DNA of 52,983 nt from NCBI GenBank assembly GCA_003427395.1, contig BFEA01000075.1:1980247-2033229 (forward strand), read 5' to 3'. The DNA is from Chara braunii. Taxonomy: Eukaryota; Streptophyta; Charophyceae; Charales; Characeae. How positions within the stretch are numbered: the first letter of the stretch is position 1; every line of letters begins with the position of its first letter. The notes below the pieces were generated by a model. The model worked only from the letters and a program-made list of their open reading frames with translations. It had not been told where the DNA came from and made no database searches. Below, piece after piece: positions 51,501 to 52,983 of this stretch. Made by a program: the position numbers and the translations under genes.

Positions 51501-52870
51501 CGCTCAAACAAGATGCACATTGGCGGTCATGGGTCAGAAAAGGAATTTTCAAACTTGGAGATTTGTGGGACAATCAGACAGGGCGTTGGAGAACGGAGGT
51601 GAATCTGCAGCCTTGTCTCAAACACATTCGAAATCTGGACGACAAACTGCAACAGATCCATGACGCAATCCCCATTGCCTGGGTACAAGCCCTTCGAGAA
51701 GGTCCGCAAATCCGCAAAGGGGACTGGGTAATCAGGGAAGCCACTCTCCCTCTCCCCATGACCATCTTTAAAGTCACCGACTGCTCGGCCACGCAGGCCC
51801 AGCTGGAGGCCTACGAGACTGAGCTCCCAGGCACAAGACTGTCACACCTAACGCGGAACCCTGAACTCGATGTCACACAACTACCAGAACTCATGAGAGT
51901 ACGTGTGCTCGGAGATGACTCGGACGGTTGGTGGGTATACGAACCGACAATTCCGATCTGCTTCTTACCATTCGACCCGGCAGAATGGCAATGGGTAGGC
52001 CATCACCCGCTCCCGTTCTGGAAATACACAGTTAAAGAATGCTACAAAAGAATTCACAAAACGAATGACACCACTGACATTATCAAGCGTAGGTGGTCCC
52101 GAGACTCACACATTCAGACAGCGGATCTGCAGAGATTCACATGGGCACAATACACCCACCTCATGCCAGCATCTCAGAGAGCGCTCCAATGGCAAATTAT
52201 CTATCGGTGCTTGCCAACACCCGCATGGTTGGTCTCTAGATCGCAGTTGGAGCAAAAAGGACAACTATCTCCGTTATGCTCCTACTGCAAATCGCCAGGA
52301 CAACCACAAATTGCGGATCTGGAGCACTGTCTAATCTACTGCCCTCTGGCACGCCAGATTTGGCAATGGTGGACGGCAGCTTGGGGCTACCTCACAAATA
52401 CAGACTTCCCATGGGACGTGGCAATCATTCTGTTGGGTCAGATCTCGAAATCCACGACACAATGGTCCGACTTCCAGTTAAACCTTTTCAAATATACAAG
52501 GTTGGAGGTCCTCATGGTGGCCTCGCGTGCTAGATGCTCACATGAACACAAGGAACACTCTTTCGGTTTAGTGCAAGCCAAGTTGCATATTATAGACACA
52601 ATGAGGTGCAATATCCACAGGGCTTGGTCTCAGCTGAAAGTAACTCTGGACACAACAACGAACCGGGCACAAAGCCAAGAGCTGATCACAGCCTTCAACA
52701 CAACTTGGCTAGACTCGGAGAATAAATTGGCCGAACTGGACGAAGCCCAGCAATTGAGATGGAAACCCTGGTGGCAGACGGAGATGCATTGGCCCGGAAA
52801 ACCGAATGCGATGTTCCGAAGCCTCAACCAGGGCTCCCCGTCGCACAGATCCCGTCATATGACGACCTGA
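48541..52870 (+). pseudogene. LINE ORF2, copy 2: endonuclease-reverse transcriptase, broken
   Basis: Endonuclease 48550-49330: SINVNGL, QETHL, YGPND, then a one-base deletion near 48990 that splits the AGDFN motif, then SNSRIDF and SFDHR. TAG at 49416, then the linker with a short insertion near 49680. RT 49980-50840: KEFWLHFWELL, NYRLITLL, DQTGFMPHRN, FIDFEKAYDHVD with a TAG at 50454 in place of Trp, SVRQGDPIAPLLF and SLFADDLTVL. TAG at 50919, a frameshift near 51150, then 51563-52870 open with VYEPTIPICFLPFDPAEWQW and the zf-RVT knuckle CSYCKSPGQPQIADLEHCL. Catalytic residues are present but the frame is destroyed. Confidence 0.88.
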
Positions 52871-52983
52871 CCCAGCTACACCCACCGCCGAATTCGTCGC
52901 CTCCCCAACTGCCAGTCTGGTCACCCATGGCCCGGCCGGCCTCACCAATGACCCAACCAACACCACCCGACACATCACGCACC

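Larger units (their letters stand above)
46520..52983 (+). mobile_element. L1-type LINE (copy 2), 5' truncated, inactive
   Basis: Second member of the 27-kb LINE family. It holds the Gln-rich middle ORF (46528-48101), a Pro-rich linker and ORF2 (48541-52870), and then runs in C-rich sequence to the window end, matching the C-rich 3' region of copy 1. ORF1 is absent, so it is truncated at the 5' end within the Gln-rich region, about where copy 3 also stops. Multiple stops and frameshifts are present. The 3' end may lie beyond the window. Confidence 0.86.

Overview
The window is nuclear DNA from a large, repeat-rich eukaryotic genome. It has spliceosomal exon boundaries, long non-coding stretches, many microsatellites, an assembly gap (745 N), decayed LINE and DNA transposons, SINE-like retroposons and a block of mitochondrial DNA. 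The LINE ORF1 resembles the plant type (DUF4283-like region followed by a zinc knuckle), the RT C-terminus carries a zf-RVT-like knuckle, and the inserted tRNA-Ser(UGA), rrnL and group II maturase pieces look like plant/charophyte mitochondrial DNA. I infer a streptophyte, most likely a charophyte alga such as Chara. That is inference, not proof.

Layout. 1-3.3 kb: simple repeats, an 80-bp x4 tandem array and no convincing gene. 3.4-6.2 kb: the only host-gene candidate, two large exons of a probable Myb/SANT-like nuclear protein. Each exon opens with the second half of the same DNA-binding module, and a decayed third exon head lies in the intron. 6.2-21.8 kb: non-coding, with microsatellites, minisatellites, local duplications, one LINE RT scrap and the gap at 19495-20239. 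21.8-23.0 kb: a mosaic mitochondrial insertion (rrnL piece, trnS-UGA, rrnL 3' end, group II intron RT). 23.0-24.0 kb: a left-truncated PIF/Harbinger relative. 24-27 kb: little that can be named.

27.1-36.7 kb: a near-complete but dead LINE about 9.5 kb long, with a CCHC ORF1, a Gln-rich middle ORF and an endonuclease-RT ORF2. 36.7-43.6 kb: a landing zone for small elements: SINE-like copies, a 151-bp MITE with 21-bp perfect TIRs, a 1.2-kb PIF/Harbinger element keeping the transposase C-terminus, and a related 586-bp non-autonomous element. 43.9-46.5 kb: a minus-strand LINE interrupted twice, by a 559-bp Harbinger MITE (TTA target duplication) and by a poly(A)-tailed LINE fragment (13-bp target duplication). 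46.5-52.98 kb: a second plus-strand LINE of the 27-kb family, running to about the window end.

The elements form readable functional sets. The 1.2-kb Harbinger shares termini with the two smaller elements, so its family could have mobilised them in trans. The LINE machinery could have mobilised the A-tailed SINE-like copies. No intact transposition gene survives here. The most novel-looking items are the middle ORF conserved between two diverged LINE copies, a hairpin in the SINE-like family whose stem changes while pairing is kept, and the mitochondrial mosaic with paired GC palindromes.
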